Shown here: in pieces, positions 10,155-18,214 of the stretch
Layout of the letters: each line of letters starts with the position of its first letter
Position numbering within the stretch: position 1 is the stretch's first letter
Assembly (NCBI GenBank): GCA_017514685.1
Contig: JAFWJN010000024.1
Coordinates: forward strand, 1 to 64,000
From: Clostridia bacterium
GTDB taxonomy: Bacteria; Bacillota; Clostridia; Christensenellales; CAG-138
DNA: 64,000 nucleotides
Direction of reading: 5' to 3'
Translations under genes and position numbers: made by a program
The notes under the pieces: model-generated
Told to the model about the DNA's origin: nothing
Databases searched by the model: none
Seen by the model: only the letters and a program-made list of their open reading frames with translations

Positions 10155-11150
10155 TTAATCGAAGTACTGGATATTGGAGAAGTAATAGTCCTGTCCTTCC
10201 CCGTTGATTGTGAATTCCCAGCCGGATTCATTCTCACCATAGATGATGACCTTCTCTCCGCTGAGCGTTTTGCATTCCACAGCCGTCCCATCCGCCTTGA
10301 ACCGGACGGCATAGAGATAATCGCCGTCATTCAGGAAGTCGCTGATTCCGTCGATTTCACAGGGTAGTTCCCGGATGACTTCCAGAACGATTCCGTATTC
10401 GATCAGCTCGCTGAGTTCTTCCTCGTTGGACAGTTCTTCCTCGGTCGGGGTATAATACAGATCCAGCCAGTCGTTTTCCGGAAGCAGCTGGTCGCCGGAG
10501 CGGTAACGCGCGCCGAAGTTCGTCCCGAGGACCTCTGTTCTTTCCCAGAAGAGCAGTTTTCCGTCCTCATAGTAGTACTCCGCATAGACGATCGGACCTT
10601 CCGTCAGTTTTCCGTCTTCCAGGTGCAGTTCTGCCGTTACATAATCATCCGATCCTTCGTCCACAACAACCAAAAGATTCAAATAAGGGCTTTCCGGGTC
10701 GAGATCCATCAGGGCAGCGCCATAAAAGTCAACTCTTTCGAGCCGATAAGTCTGATTTTCAAACAGGATATCAACTCCGTATTCTTCTCCTGAAGTGATC
10801 CGGTAGGAAATGTCCTCTGTCTCTCCGTCGCCGTCGAAGTCATAGTTGAACATGACACCCTCTTTCGGCCAGTCCTCGAACTCTGTCTCTCCCGAGTCAA
10901 ACGAATCAAAATAGTTAAAGAAGAGCGGCAGCCCGGACGCCTTACCCGCCTCCGCTTCCGAAAGCACAGACTCGTTTCCTGCGGGTTCAGTCTCCGTCTT
11001 CACAGCGGTCTCCTCGACTTTGGAAACGACCGGCGCGTCATTTTGGACCGGCTCGCTCAAAGCAGTACTGCTGGCCGGAAGATTCTGCGCAGCAGGAGTC
11101 GCGCATGCGATCATCAAAAGTGATAAAAGAATCAAAGCAAGCTTTTTCAT
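10155..11150 (-). CDS. Secreted lipoprotein with EF-hand-like calcium loop
   Basis: A 331-residue lipoprotein. The signal peptide MKKLALILLSLLMIAC ends in a lipobox with Cys16, followed by an Ala/Glu/Thr-rich linker to about residue 75. The soluble domain contains NYDFDGDGETED, a DxDGDGxxD loop of the EF-hand/dockerin type that probably binds calcium. The protein is strongly acidic overall. No enzymatic family is recognised. The start has a GTAAGGAGGA site and its own promoter, and no operon partner. Confidence 0.8.
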   Translation of the reverse strand: MKKLALILLSLLMIACATPAAQNLPASSTALSEPVQNDAPVVSKVEETAVKTETEPAGNESVLSEAEAGKASGLPLFFNYFDSFDSGETEFEDWPKEGVMFNYDFDGDGETEDISYRITSGEEYGVDILFENQTYRLERVDFYGAALMDLDPESPYLNLLVVVDEGSDDYVTAELHLEDGKLTEGPIVYAEYYYEDGKLLFWERTEVLGTNFGARYRSGDQLLPENDWLDLYYTPTEEELSNEEELSELIEYGIVLEVIRELPCEIDGISDFLNDGDYLYAVRFKADGTAVECKTLSGEKVIIYGENESGWEFTINGEGQDYYFSNIQYFD

Positions 11151-11191
11151 AATGCTTTTCCTCCTTACAAGTGTCCTTTTAGAATGGAGTC

Positions 11192-11220
11192 AGTATATCA
11201 CGCAAAGAAAGGATGCGTAA
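11192..11220 (-). promoter_or_regulatory. Predicted promoter of the calcium-loop lipoprotein
   Basis: On the minus strand, TTACGC (11215-11220), a 17-base spacer and TATACT (11192-11197). A perfect palindrome CCGTTAACGG lies just upstream at 11234-11243 and could be an operator. Confidence 0.5.
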
Positions 11221-11388
11221 GGTAGTTGCAAAACCGTTAACGGAAACTTCACAGAAAAGACGTTTTCCAAACGAAACAGAAATCAGATAACACGCCTCTT
11301 CCGGGTTGCTCTCTTTGGCAGGTTATGCAAATAATGTATAGATATGCGTGGTTCTCTGTAAGATTCTGATAAAATATTCTAAATTTGC

Positions 11389-11417
11389 TTGCAGTTACGC
11401 ACATGTGCTCCTATAAT
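11389..11417 (+). promoter_or_regulatory. Promoter of the glycine riboswitch transcript
   Basis: TTGCAG (11389-11394), a 17-base spacer and a consensus TATAAT (11412-11417). The transcript would begin near 11424, giving a leader of about 275 bases before the symporter. Confidence 0.75.
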
Positions 11418-11483
11418 GATAGAAAAAATACAATCAGACCGTATGAAACTGCCGGGATCGGAAAAAGACCGGCAGCGGACGGA

Positions 11484-11558
11484 TTTCTGGAGAACTCCTT
11501 AAGTGGAGTGCCGAAGGTGCAAGTCGAAAGACGAATCTCTCAGGCAAAAGGACAGAAA
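11484..11558 (+). ncRNA. Glycine riboswitch, single aptamer
   Basis: The conserved glycine-aptamer core is present: GCCGAAGGTGCAA (from 11510) and AATCTCTCAGGCAAAAGGAC (11534-11553), closed by a P1 stem TTTCTG/CAGAAA (11484-11489 with 11553-11558). Only one full aptamer is seen. An upstream hairpin CTGCCGG/CCGGCAG (11449-11475) and a downstream hairpin CGGTTTC/GAAACCG (from 11561) flank it. One of these may be the ghost-aptamer stem that single glycine riboswitches use. It controls the amino acid symporter downstream, so glycine probably raises or limits its own transport. Confidence 0.93.
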
Positions 11559-11613
11559 GGCGGTTTCCCATTTTCCGAGAAACCGTTCCAGACAGTCAGA
11601 CTTTTCCTGTAAG

Positions 11614-11646
11614 CGGATGCAGCCCCTTGGGCAGCATCCGTTTTTT
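11614..11646 (+). terminator. Riboswitch expression-platform terminator
   Basis: Stem CGGATGC/GCATCCG (11614-11620 with 11634-11640) followed by six T residues, between the aptamer and the symporter start. This is a transcription-attenuation platform. The direction of control is not proven by sequence alone. Confidence 0.85.
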
Positions 11647-11698
11647 CAGGTCAGCGCGGGATTTTCCCGGTCTGTTCCGCGGTCAAAAAGGAGGCAAT

Positions 11699-13180
11699 AT
11701 GGCAATACTGAACTTCATTGCAGGCGACCTGAACGATTTTATCTGGGGTTGGTTCGGCATCGCGATCCTGCTCGGAACTGGCGTGATCATGACCGTTCTG
11801 ACGAAGTTTTTCCAGATCTCGCATTTCGGGCACTGGATGAAGAAGACGATCGGCAACCTGTTCAGCAAAAACACGATGCAGGATACCGGTGAAAAAGGAT
11901 CGATCTCCCAGTTCCAGGCGCTGTGCACGGCACTTGCCGCAACGGTCGGCACCGGAAACATTGCGGGCGTGGCCGGCGCGATCGCCGTCGGCGGTCCTGG
12001 CGCGGTCTTCTGGATGTGGCTCTCCGCGTTCTTCGGCATGATGACCAACTATTCCGAAAACGTGCTCGGTATCTACTACCGCCGCCGTGACAAGAACGGC
12101 GAATGGGCCGGCGGCGCAATGTATTATCTGCATGACGGTCTCGGAAGCAAAAAAGGCATGAAGATCGTCGGACGCGTCCTCGCGATCCTGTTCGCATGCT
12201 TCGCTGTCCTCGCCTCCTTCGGAATCGGGAACCTTGCCCAGGCCAACACGATTGCGGGCAACATGCAGGCTGCGTTTTCCATCCCCCGCTGGGTCACCGG
12301 CGCGGTTCTTCTGATCGTCGCTTCCCTCGTAATCATCGGAGGCATCAAGCGCATCGCCAGCGTGACCGAAAAGATCGTTCCGTTCATGTCCGTGATCTAC
12401 ATCATCGGCGCGCTCGTTATTCTCTTTACACATCTCAATCTTCTGGGCTCTATCTTCGGTGCAATCTTCAAGTTCGCCTTCTCTGCAAGGGCAGTCGCAG
12501 GCGGCGCGGTCGGCGCGGCGATCAAGATGGGCTTCAAGCGCGGTATCTTCTCCAACGAAGCCGGTCTCGGTTCCTCCGTCATGGTACACTCCGCATCCAA
12601 TGTCAAGGAGCCTGTTCATCAGGGACTCTGGGGCATTTTCGAAGTGTTCTTTGATACGATCATCATCTGCACGATGACCGCCATCGTAGTCCTCTCCTCC
12701 GGCGTTATCGATCTTTCCACCGGTTCCGTCGTTGCCGCGTTTGCGGACATGGACAAAAATACGCTGGTCGCACAGGCTTTCTCAAACTGCTTCGGCTCGT
12801 TCGGAGGTATGTTCGTTGCGGTCGCCGTTCTGTTCTTCGCATTTTCCACAATCCTCGGCTGGAGCTACTATGGCACCCGCAGCTGGATCTATCTGTTCGG
12901 TGAAAAGACTGCAATCATCTATAAGATTGTTTTTGTGGGCATTATCTTCGTCAGCAGCATCCTAACCAACGTGGACCTGCCCTGGAACATCTCTGATACC
13001 TTCAACGGACTCATGATGGTCCCGAACCTGATCGGTGTTCTGGCTCTGGCGCCGTTGGTCGTCAAGATCACGAACAACTACGCGAGACGTTCCTTCAAAA
13101 ACTCCGGTGAAACACCGATGTATTCCGCCTTCGAAGAGATTCAGTCCGCGCAGGAAGCCGCGGAAAAGGAATCCATCTGA
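11699..13180 (+). CDS. Amino acid:cation symporter (AGCS family), glycine-regulated
   Basis: A 493-residue membrane transporter of the alanine/glycine:cation symporter family, importing alanine or glycine with sodium or protons. Family marks are GTGVIMTVLTKFFQI, FQALCTALAATVGTGNIAGV, GGPGAVFWMW with YSENVLG, and NEAGLGSS in the C-terminal half. About ten hydrophobic segments are visible. The start is the ATG at 11699 with an AAGGAGG site, not an upstream in-frame ATG that lies inside the terminator region. The glycine riboswitch in its leader makes glycine the likely substrate or signal. It is a single-gene unit ended by its own terminator. Confidence 0.95.
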   Translation: MAILNFIAGDLNDFIWGWFGIAILLGTGVIMTVLTKFFQISHFGHWMKKTIGNLFSKNTMQDTGEKGSISQFQALCTALAATVGTGNIAGVAGAIAVGGPGAVFWMWLSAFFGMMTNYSENVLGIYYRRRDKNGEWAGGAMYYLHDGLGSKKGMKIVGRVLAILFACFAVLASFGIGNLAQANTIAGNMQAAFSIPRWVTGAVLLIVASLVIIGGIKRIASVTEKIVPFMSVIYIIGALVILFTHLNLLGSIFGAIFKFAFSARAVAGGAVGAAIKMGFKRGIFSNEAGLGSSVMVHSASNVKEPVHQGLWGIFEVFFDTIIICTMTAIVVLSSGVIDLSTGSVVAAFADMDKNTLVAQAFSNCFGSFGGMFVAVAVLFFAFSTILGWSYYGTRSWIYLFGEKTAIIYKIVFVGIIFVSSILTNVDLPWNISDTFNGLMMVPNLIGVLALAPLVVKITNNYARRSFKNSGETPMYSAFEEIQSAQEAAEKESI

Positions 13181-13196
13181 CTTTCTTCTGCATTTG

Positions 13197-13225
13197 AAAA
13201 GGCCGCCCCTTTGGGACGGCCTTTT
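13197..13225 (+). terminator. Terminator of the symporter gene
   Basis: GGCCG-C-CCC pairs with GGG-A-CGGCC (one mismatch) inside flanking AAAA/TTTT, 17 bases past the stop codon. The A/T flanks make it usable in both directions. Confidence 0.8.
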
Positions 13226-13242
13226 GAATCATTCAGTCCAAC

Positions 13243-13377
13243 TCACTCTGCAAACAGTTTTTCGTAAAGCTGCGTTACTTTATCGGGTGCATATTTCTTC
13301 AGCATCTTTGTATAGCTGTTCCAGTCATCGTCGCTCTTGATATTGAGTTTTCCGGTAATGAACTGCGGGATCTGAGT
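13243..13377 (-). pseudogene. 3' remnant of a third LplA-like solute-binding protein gene
   Basis: On the minus strand, the frame starting at 13377 encodes TQIPQFITGKLN, continues through WNSYTKMLKKYAPDKVTQLY and ends at a TGA (13243-13245). This is 44 codons with no start of its own. It aligns closely with the last codons of the solute-binding protein at 31.8-33.6 kb (PQFITGKLNVK; YTKMLKKYAPNKVTAAYQ) and less closely with the one ending at 22.1 kb. Homology stops abruptly at about 13378, where GH3 sequence begins. It is the tail of a deleted paralogue, read in a different frame from the GH3 fragment. Confidence 0.88.
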
Positions 13378-13810
13378 TCTCTACATCCTCTTCCGTAATA
13401 GGGTGCCCCGACGGAACGACAAACGGAGTCTTTTTCGCAAGGCGATGCACCTCGTAGGTATTGATCCCTGCCGTCGCTTCCGCAATATACGCTTTCCATT
13501 CCGCGTATGCTTTATCATACTCGGCATCAAAATCATCGAGCCACCCGGAACTTGTCACCTCGTAGCCCATCCAGATCAGTCCCTGCTCGATCGTGACCGA
13601 ACGTCTTTCATTGACTTCTCCGGAACCGACTCCTCCTTTTAACGTCTTTCTGGCTCCTGTGCCGTAAAGCGCCACCTTTTTCCCTGTCAGCGGAAGCGCA
13701 TTGTTTTTGTTCTGCAGCAGAACAAAGCCTTCCATTGCGGCTTTCCGGGCCAGTTCTGCATGCGCGCGCTCCATCGGAGAGACCGCAGGGTTTAAATTTG
13801 CATACATCAT
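13325..13810 (-). pseudogene. Truncated GH3 glycosidase (5' fragment)
   Basis: The frame opens with an AAGGAGAAG site and encodes an N-terminal stretch (MERAHAELARKAAMEGFVLLQ, then KVALYGTGARKTLKGGVGSGEVN). This belongs to the GH3 C-terminal domain, which comes first in the domain-swapped subgroup of GH3 beta-glucosidases. After about residue 145 the reading runs out of frame into the solute-binding-protein remnant and stops at 13325. Only 161 residues remain of an enzyme normally over 700 long, and the catalytic barrel is absent. It lies 18 bases after the acetate-kinase-like gene, so it was probably the last gene of that operon before the deletion. Confidence 0.88.
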
Positions 13811-13828
13811 CCGGTTCTTCTCCTTTTC

Positions 13829-15016
13829 TTATGCCTGATAATCATAGGTTCGTTTTGCAATTCCCTTTTCTTCATCGGTGGGAATTACAAGTACTTTCAC
13901 GGTAGAATCCTCCGTTGAAATCACACCATCCGCCGGAACTTCGGCATTCTTTTCCGGGTCCAGCCGAACTCCGATTGGGCTCAGCCGATCGCAGACCATC
14001 TTCCGGATCTCTTCCGAATGCTCTCCGATTCCTGCAGTAAACACAAGATCGTCCAGTTTTCCGAGATCCAGATAGAACGCGCCGATGTAATGCACGATAC
14101 CGCTCACGAAAACGCCGACCGCGAGCTTCGCACGCTCGTTTCCCTCTTCCGCTGCTTTTAAGACATACCGCAGATCATTCGACACGCCGGAGATGCCGAG
14201 GAGGCCACCGTTTTTCTGCATGCCGCGCTGGATCTCCGAATCGGTCACACCCTGCTCACGCAGAAAATAGACCATTCCGGAATCGATATCTCCCACGCGG
14301 TTGGCGTGGATCAATCCCGATTCCAGACTCATTCCGAAGCTTGTATCTACGCTTTTTCCGTTTTCGATCGCACAGATAGAGCAGCTCCCTCCAAGATGGC
14401 AGGAAATCGCAGCATATTCTTTTCCTTCTCTCTCATTCAGCACATCAGCGATATAGGAATGCGAGGCTCCATGATAGCCGAGTCTCTGCACGCCCAGCTT
14501 CTCATACCATTCATAAGGCACGCCGAACAGTTTGCGTTCCAGCGGAATCTCCCTGTGAAACGCAGTCTCAAAGCACCCGATGAACAACGCGTCCGGAAGG
14601 ACTTCGCGCATGACGGAAATCGCGGAAAGATACGCACGGTTGTGCAGCGGCGCCAGTGCAATCCAGTCTTTCATGCCCTGCAGGCACGCTTCATCCAGTT
14701 CATGGATTCCGAGATGATTCTTGCTGAGTGTTGCCTTGAAACCGACTCTTTCGATTTCCATAATATTCTTGATGACTCCGAACGATGAGTCGCAAAGATC
14801 CTTTAAAAACGCCTCAATGCCGGTACGGTAGTCCGGAATACTCTGTCCTTTCAGATCCTCGCCTTCACCTGTCAGAAGGTTTTTATAGCGGAACAGCGCG
14901 TCATCATGGGATCCGACGCGCTCCACACCGCACTGTGCCAGAACTTTTCCTTCCGGCATGTTATACAGTTTAAATTTCAGGGAAGTGCTTCCCACATTGC
15001 AGACCAGTATTTTCAT
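13829..15016 (-). CDS. Acetate-kinase family protein with altered active site
   Basis: A 395-residue member of the acetate/butyrate kinase (ASKHA) family. It keeps NVGSTSLKFKL at the start, LAPLHN (121-126), LGYHGASH (179-186), NRVGDID (239-245), FTAGIGE (326-332) and PTDEEKGIA near the end. It differs from ordinary AckA at several active-site places. HRVVHGG, which carries the substrate arginine, is replaced by GFKATLS (92-98). The catalytic FDTAFH is FETAFH (149-154). HLGNG is HLGGS (207-211). These changes suggest an acyl phosphate other than acetyl phosphate. It follows the FdrA/mini-FdrA genes by 3 bases, in the place where carbamate kinase stands in the oxamate system. The predicted role is to make ATP from an acyl phosphate released by the FdrA-DUF1116 complex. 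Confidence 0.85.
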   Translation of the reverse strand: MKILVCNVGSTSLKFKLYNMPEGKVLAQCGVERVGSHDDALFRYKNLLTGEGEDLKGQSIPDYRTGIEAFLKDLCDSSFGVIKNIMEIERVGFKATLSKNHLGIHELDEACLQGMKDWIALAPLHNRAYLSAISVMREVLPDALFIGCFETAFHREIPLERKLFGVPYEWYEKLGVQRLGYHGASHSYIADVLNEREGKEYAAISCHLGGSCSICAIENGKSVDTSFGMSLESGLIHANRVGDIDSGMVYFLREQGVTDSEIQRGMQKNGGLLGISGVSNDLRYVLKAAEEGNERAKLAVGVFVSGIVHYIGAFYLDLGKLDDLVFTAGIGEHSEEIRKMVCDRLSPIGVRLDPEKNAEVPADGVISTEDSTVKVLVIPTDEEKGIAKRTYDYQA

Positions 15017-15019
15017 AAA

Positions 15020-15199
15020 TCAATACCCAAGGACCACCAGCAGTTCCTGCATCTGCTTGTCTCCGCCGGCAAGCGGTTTCCAGTCAACCTGTACGGTCTC
15101 ATATCCCTGCTTCTCGATCGCCGTCGCAAAAGACTTCGGTCCGACGTTGACTACAACCAGCGGGGAACGGAACAGTTTCAATGCTTTTTCTGGATTCAT
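15020..15199 (-). CDS. Small FdrA-system protein (mini-FdrA)
   Basis: A 59-residue protein. The start codon overlaps the fdrA stop as ATGA, and its stop lies 3 bases before the kinase start, so it is embedded in the operon. The sequence has SPLVVVNVGPKSFATAIEKQ followed by YETVQVDWKPLAGGDKQ. This resembles the short NVG...VDWxPPAGGD segment that accompanies FdrA-DUF1116 systems, either as a separate small gene or fused to a larger subunit. I infer a small structural subunit of the FdrA/DUF1116 complex. No catalytic residues can be assigned. Confidence 0.82.
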   Translation of the reverse strand: MNPEKALKLFRSPLVVVNVGPKSFATAIEKQGYETVQVDWKPLAGGDKQMQELLVVLGY

Positions 15200-16743
15200 G
15201 AGTCTGCCTCCTTCTTCAGTTTCACAATCATGCCTGCGAGCTTAGCTGCGCGGCAGTTGGTGGAAACGCAGTAAACACCTGCGTCACGGAGTGTTTTCTT
15301 CTGCTCATCGATATTCTGGAAATCCGCCGTTGTTCCGAGCACAGAGGCGACAACCGCCAGGCTTCCGCCGCGCTGCTCTGCCATTTTCTTCGCTGCCTGG
15401 ATATCGCCGGTAACATATCCCGCGGGATCGGGATGTCCCGGAGGCGTCAGAATGAAGTCCAGCAGGATCACGGCTGTTTCTGGATCCGATGCCTCCCTTA
15501 AAATAGCGGGGCGCCGGATGCTCGCGTCGATTGCCGGATGCGGACGTCCCAGCGTGAATTCTTCCTCACCGTAGTCAACGCAGGTATTTTTCAAGCTGAC
15601 ATAGGAGTCTTTCAGCCTCAGATCCTCTCTTAAAGGTGCGTTTGAATAGATATCCCCGATCAGGGGCTCCATCGTATGCATCGCCTCATCCATATAAGTT
15701 CCGCCGGAGAACGCCCCACGGACGTACTTTTGCGTTTTGTTCATGCCCCGGACTGCTTCCGAAGCCATCTTCCAGAGTTCCTCGTCTGTTTCGAACCGGC
15801 ACTCCTTCCCAATCAGGCTCAGGCATTTTGCCGCGCAATCATCCAGGTTCTCCGCGTAGATCGCGCCCAGAGCTTCGATCTGCTCCTTTGTGCAGTCCAT
15901 GAAGAACACGATGCAGGGCTTAGTGCATTTCTGAATGCGGTCCAGAAGTTTCGGCTTGACGTTGTCCGCGCTCTTTCTCGCAATCAGGACAATATATTTG
16001 GTTTCGGTATCCGCTTCAAGCACATCGATCCCGGCCAGCATCATAAGACCGCCGACTTCTGCCTTGAGGTCATTTCCGCCGGTACCGATCGTCTGACTGA
16101 CTCCGCTTCCCGCTTCATGCAAGATCGCCGCAACGTGCTGGATGCCGCAGCCTGATGCACCGACAATTCCGAACGGTCCGCGGGCATTGATGCTGGATAG
16201 AACCAGCGCGGCCCCATTGATATTTGCAACGCCGCAGTCCGGTCCCATGCACAGCAGCCCTTTCGACAGGGCAAGTTCCTTCATTTCACGCTCGTCCTTC
16301 AGCGGTACATTGTTGCTGAACACGCAGCAGTGCAGTCCTGCATCCAGCGCTTTTTTTACTTCCTCGAGGGCATATTCCCCGGGAACGGAAATCTGACAGA
16401 GATTGGCATGCGGATTGGCCCGCACAGCCTCCATGGGTGACCCATAGGAAACATCGTTCTTGCTTTCGCTGCTCTTTTTGACAACCGCCTCGGTTGCCCT
16501 GATTGCAGCTTCAAATGCTTCTTTGCTTTCCGCTTTTGCGACGATGACATAGTCTCCTTCCGAGAGCGCAGCGATCTCGTCCGTCAGAAGGCCGAGTTCT
16601 TTCGAGATATCCTTGAAGGAATCGGTCGCCATGCCGATGTTTCCGGTTTCGATGCCGGGCTGCTCATTGAACACGGTCGCCGAAAACAGGGTCTCCAGCG
16701 AGTCAATGTATTTTCCTTTTTCAATTCTTGCAAACAATTCCAT
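15196..16743 (-). CDS. fdrA: FdrA/AllF-like acyl-CoA synthetase-fold subunit
   Basis: A 515-residue protein with the fold of the CoA ligase superfamily. The CoA-binding Rossmann-like part includes LCMGPDCGVANINGA near residue 160. FGIVGASGCGIQHV and TIGTGGNDLKAEVGG follow, as in the alpha subunit of succinyl-CoA synthetase but without its GHAGA phosphohistidine loop. The C-terminal half (ILLDFILTPPGHPDPAG near residue 435) matches FdrA. In the known oxamate transcarbamylase, FdrA (AllF) works with a DUF1116 protein (AllG) and with AllH. Here AllG is present and AllH is missing. The gene starts 9 bases after the DUF1116 gene and ends in an ATGA overlap with the small subunit. Confidence 0.9.
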   Translation of the reverse strand: MELFARIEKGKYIDSLETLFSATVFNEQPGIETGNIGMATDSFKDISKELGLLTDEIAALSEGDYVIVAKAESKEAFEAAIRATEAVVKKSSESKNDVSYGSPMEAVRANPHANLCQISVPGEYALEEVKKALDAGLHCCVFSNNVPLKDEREMKELALSKGLLCMGPDCGVANINGAALVLSSINARGPFGIVGASGCGIQHVAAILHEAGSGVSQTIGTGGNDLKAEVGGLMMLAGIDVLEADTETKYIVLIARKSADNVKPKLLDRIQKCTKPCIVFFMDCTKEQIEALGAIYAENLDDCAAKCLSLIGKECRFETDEELWKMASEAVRGMNKTQKYVRGAFSGGTYMDEAMHTMEPLIGDIYSNAPLREDLRLKDSYVSLKNTCVDYGEEEFTLGRPHPAIDASIRRPAILREASDPETAVILLDFILTPPGHPDPAGYVTGDIQAAKKMAEQRGGSLAVVASVLGTTADFQNIDEQKKTLRDAGVYCVSTNCRAAKLAGMIVKLKKEADS

Positions 16744-16752
16744 AACCGCACC

Positions 16753-18000
16753 TCACCGAATGACTGCTTCGCCGACGCCGATCAGCGCCTTTTTAAAACA
16801 TTCCAGCGGCAGTTCGCACGCTCCTGCGCCAGCCTGTCCGCCGGTTTTCAGTCCCGATCCTCCATGACTGATCGGAAGCACACCGTAGGCTACGACTTTC
16901 CGAACGTCCACGCAAACCGGAGTTCCTCTATAACCGTCCCACGGAACCGGATCGAAGGAGTGCTCTCCGAGAGAAACCTTTCTAGCGCGTTCCGTGCGCT
17001 CTCTGGCATCTTCGAAGGTCGAACCGGTCAGCTTCGCATATGTCGGTCCCGCGATTGCACCCATGCCGCCAAGTCCCCAGACTTCCGTCACGCAGCTGTC
17101 GCCGAGATATCCGAGAAGGTCGTCTTTCGTCGTTGTGGGCTTTAAGAAGGTTCCGAGGATCAGCGGTGCCTTGGTCGTATACCAGCGGTTTCCGGTAGCC
17201 GCGACCTGAATGCCGAATTCGATGCCGTTTCCTCCCATACCGACCATAACGGTCGAATACGGAACCTGCTTCGCAGCGGACATGATTCCCTCGATCCCCG
17301 CCATCAGCGGCTGCAGGGAGAACCGGTCGTTTGCCGCGAGCCAGGCAACATTTTCCTTCACTTTCGGATGATCAACTTCCAGCATCCAGGGAATCAGAGC
17401 CAGCGCCATCGCCATGCTGGAAGCAGGCTGCCGGTTATGGTTCTCATCTCCCATGCCTGCCGTTTTGGAAAGCAGAGCAATCAGATCGATTCCCCCGGAT
17501 TTGCGTACTGCTTCTCCGAGGATCGGACCGAACTCATCCCTCAGCCAGGAGAGGTTTTCTTCCACATCCGGACCGTAGATTCCCCAGCGAAGAACGCGGG
17601 GCGACGCGCCCGGATGGATTGTGCAAAAGCCTGTACCGCCGGATGTTTCATCCGTGACAACAAACACCGGCATGCTCGCGCTGGTCGCCATGGAAGCTGC
17701 GTTTGAGCAGTTGTAATTCTGTGCCGCATCCACTTTAATCTCTCCGCGCAGCACCATCTGCCACGCTTCCTCCAGATTTTTCGCAAGCCCTTCATGCACG
17801 GCCGCGCCTGATACCGCCGTCTTGAGCGGAATCGGCAGATTCTCCGGAGCAATCGGCGGTCCGGGAATCAGGACCAGATTTTTCTGCATTCCGGGGATCA
17901 CCTCAATCGCGGGTCTCACATCCCGCCAGATCGGTCTGGCCTTGGTGAAAATATCCAGAACTCTTTTGTTTGCTGCTTCTACCTGTTCTCGAACGGTCAT
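16753..18000 (-). CDS. DUF1116 protein (AllG/YlbE-like transferase subunit)
   Basis: A 415-residue cytoplasmic protein of DUF1116. It has the family features LIPGPPIAPENLPIPLKTAV near residue 43, an NYNCSNAASMATSASMPVF segment near 95, GMGDENHNRQPASS near 200 and GLGGMGAIAGPTYA near 325. The Escherichia relatives form the oxamate carbamoyltransferase with FdrA. This is the first gene of the leftward FdrA operon and has a GGAGGAGGT site. Its promoter carries the two half-sites shared with the island's transporter and glycosidase operons, which ties this metabolic unit to the same inducer. Transferase partner and substrate are inferred. Confidence 0.9.
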   Translation of the reverse strand: MTVREQVEAANKRVLDIFTKARPIWRDVRPAIEVIPGMQKNLVLIPGPPIAPENLPIPLKTAVSGAAVHEGLAKNLEEAWQMVLRGEIKVDAAQNYNCSNAASMATSASMPVFVVTDETSGGTGFCTIHPGASPRVLRWGIYGPDVEENLSWLRDEFGPILGEAVRKSGGIDLIALLSKTAGMGDENHNRQPASSMAMALALIPWMLEVDHPKVKENVAWLAANDRFSLQPLMAGIEGIMSAAKQVPYSTVMVGMGGNGIEFGIQVAATGNRWYTTKAPLILGTFLKPTTTKDDLLGYLGDSCVTEVWGLGGMGAIAGPTYAKLTGSTFEDARERTERARKVSLGEHSFDPVPWDGYRGTPVCVDVRKVVAYGVLPISHGGSGLKTGGQAGAGACELPLECFKKALIGVGEAVIR

Positions 18001-18037
18001 ATCGAACCTCCTCCGGTATCCGTTGTTTCATATTTTA

Positions 18038-18099
18038 ATCATACTTATTTTTTACGTTTTTGTTGAGCAACCTATTTGCTTTTCCGTCCGTATTTTTGC
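18038..18099 (-). promoter_or_regulatory. Regulon promoter A (FdrA operon) with paired half-sites
   Basis: On the minus strand, GCAAA half-sites (plus-strand TTTGC at 18095-18099 and 18075-18079) are 20 bp apart. They are followed by 8 bases, TCAACA (18061-18066), a 17-base spacer and TATGAT (18038-18043). This is the same geometry as five other promoters in the window, typical of a class II AraC-type activator site abutting a poor -35. Confidence 0.78.
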
Positions 18100-18165
18100 T
18101 TTTACTGTGAATTGATCCCAGATAACAGCTGTCTTGTTTGTCCCGCTGTTCCAAAACAGAAACAC

Positions 18166-18191
18166 GGGCTGTGACTTGTCTGTCACAGCCC
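18166..18191 (-). terminator. Terminator of the triple-repeat lipoprotein gene
   Basis: GGGCTGTGAC and its complement form a 10-bp stem with a 6-base loop. On the minus strand it is followed by a T-rich run (GTGTTTCTGTTTTGG). It lies 23 bases past the stop codon. Confidence 0.7.
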
Positions 18192-18214
18192 ATGTACACA
18201 TTTTTCAATCTGAA

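Noticed and set aside
13829..18000. Oxamate (oxalurate) transcarbamylase as the direct annotation
   Set aside because: DUF2877 and carbamate kinase are absent and the kinase is of the acetate type, so the substrate cannot be copied from the known system.
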